A program made the position numbers and the translations under genes. A stretch of DNA of 64,000 bases from the NCBI GenBank assembly GCA_963377175.1, contig CAUJNA010000866.1, forward strand, positions 1 to 64,000. The letters are read 5' to 3'. The notes below the pieces were generated by a model that saw only the letters and a list, made by a program, of their open reading frames with translations, did not search any database and was not told the origin of the DNA. This document shows, one piece after another, positions 63,186 through 64,000 of this stretch (the first letter of the stretch is position 1; each line of letters starts with the position of its first letter). Origin of the DNA: Effrenium voratum (taxonomy: Eukaryota; Sar; Dinophyceae; Suessiales; Symbiodiniaceae).

Positions 63186-64000
63186 CTCAGTGTAAGTGAA
63201 GGGGCTGATCAACTTTTCAAACGGACACTGAGGATGTTGGGGCTTCCACTACGTATTTGAACAACTGACAACTGGCACTGGTAGTCTATTGCTTGCGGAG
63301 GGCATGGGCCCCTTGTTGACCTTGGGGAAGCCAGGAATGTGTCCAGGTGGGTCGGTGCTAGTGTTCCAAGTCTTTGGGGGCAATGTCTCGAAAGTAGGGA
63401 CGGGTCGCTGTATCTCTATACCTGAACAACAAACCTCCGGGTGTGCCCCCATCCACCTCCCAACAGGTTTCTTTCATACTGTGGATGGACGCAATCCATT
63501 TCGCACCACCTAAGAAACCCTGGAATGATGATTTGTCTGGTCAATACCGTAGCAAACAATGGTTTCGACCATGGTTTCTTAGGTGTTGCAAAGTGGATTT
63601 CGTACATCCACTGTACTTTTGGGTGAATGATCATTCAAAGTCCCTTTGCTAGAAGTCCATGCGGGTGCTTGAGATTTCCTTGGAACTTTGGTGACGTCCC
63701 CAACATGACGTCGCTTCAAGGCTTGAATTCGGGCCCCAAAAGTGTGTAAACAAACATTGTCAGTGTTCACGGTACACGTTTGAGAGCGCACAGGTCGTTT
63801 TTGGGTGTTTTTTTGTGGGGCCACTCCCGCTCTGACTCGAGGATTCAACTGGAGCGGCCGCTCCCACAGGACGCCTCGGATCCGAGGCGCAGCCGGTATT
63901 GGCACTGGGTCAGGTGGGTTTGTCTAAGTAAACCCCCCCAAATGAGTGGGGTCCCTTTGGTGTCTTCTTGGTTCAAGTTGGCAATAGGTCGTATCCGACA
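63186..64000. other. Window end, family C element and non-coding DNA
   Basis: Apart from the possible minus-strand exon near 63.4 kb and the MITE at 63477, nothing is recognised. Confidence 0.4.
63477..63615. mobile_element. MITE-like element, family C
   Basis: TACTGTGGATGGACGCAATC at the left and GATTTCGTACATCCACTGTA at the right, with GCACCACCTAAGAAACC and GGTTTCTTAGGTGTTGC as inner inverted segments. Full length (139 bp). Confidence 0.88.

Overview
The window looks like nuclear DNA from a dinoflagellate, most likely a Symbiodiniaceae-type genome. The signs are recognisable protein fragments cut into short exons on one strand, introns that begin with GC or GA as well as GT, splice acceptors of the form AG|G, a ubiquitin-like/RCC1-repeat gene copy of the kind common in these algae, many short inverted-repeat elements, and very large simple-repeat tracts. 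There are no bacterial operons, rRNA genes, convincing tRNAs or CRISPR arrays. The species assignment is an inference.

Layout. 1-3.1 kb is tandem and simple repeats. 3.36-4.92 kb holds two exons of an EF-hand (CDPK/calmodulin-like) gene joined across a GC-AG intron. 10.15-11.40 kb is a complete three-exon short-chain reductase (dihydroflavonol/cinnamoyl-CoA reductase type). 12.1-13.8, 17.9-18.7 and 40.2-45.3 kb hold exons of at least three C2 domains plus a Pro/Thr-rich linker, all on the + strand; they may be one long gene. 36.2-37.7 kb is a frameshifted ubiquitin-like/RCC1-repeat copy. 50.2-52.0 kb holds four exons of a jouberin (AHI1)-like C2 domain. 54-61 kb is almost entirely repeats, with alternating purine/pyrimidine blocks and a perfect 150-bp palindrome. 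A probable minus-strand exon lies at 62.86-63.19 kb.

The most interesting object is a ~12-kb retroelement at 20,427-32,448. It sits in a (TG)n microsatellite and has near-identical 325/336-bp direct repeats at its ends. It encodes a basic Gag-like protein, then a 1023-residue protein with an N-terminal GIY-YIG nuclease followed by a Penelope-like reverse transcriptase. Eight or nine further same-strand ORFs follow. Four of these, and probably the N-terminus of a fifth, share an unrecognised domain (W[IV][RK]I[YF]xPG ... REW ... RDWxxxGYxR). Others look like an SR/Pro-rich protein, a SANT/Myb-like DNA-binding protein and a Cys/His-finger protein. Penelope-like elements normally carry one or two ORFs, so this reads as an unusually gene-rich, recently active element that may depend on the host's spliced-leader trans-splicing.

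Scattered through the window are at least six families of short inverted-repeat elements (MITE-like, ~70-150 bp). Several introns have the same 4-8 bp at both splice junctions, as expected if they were inserted as introner-like elements.
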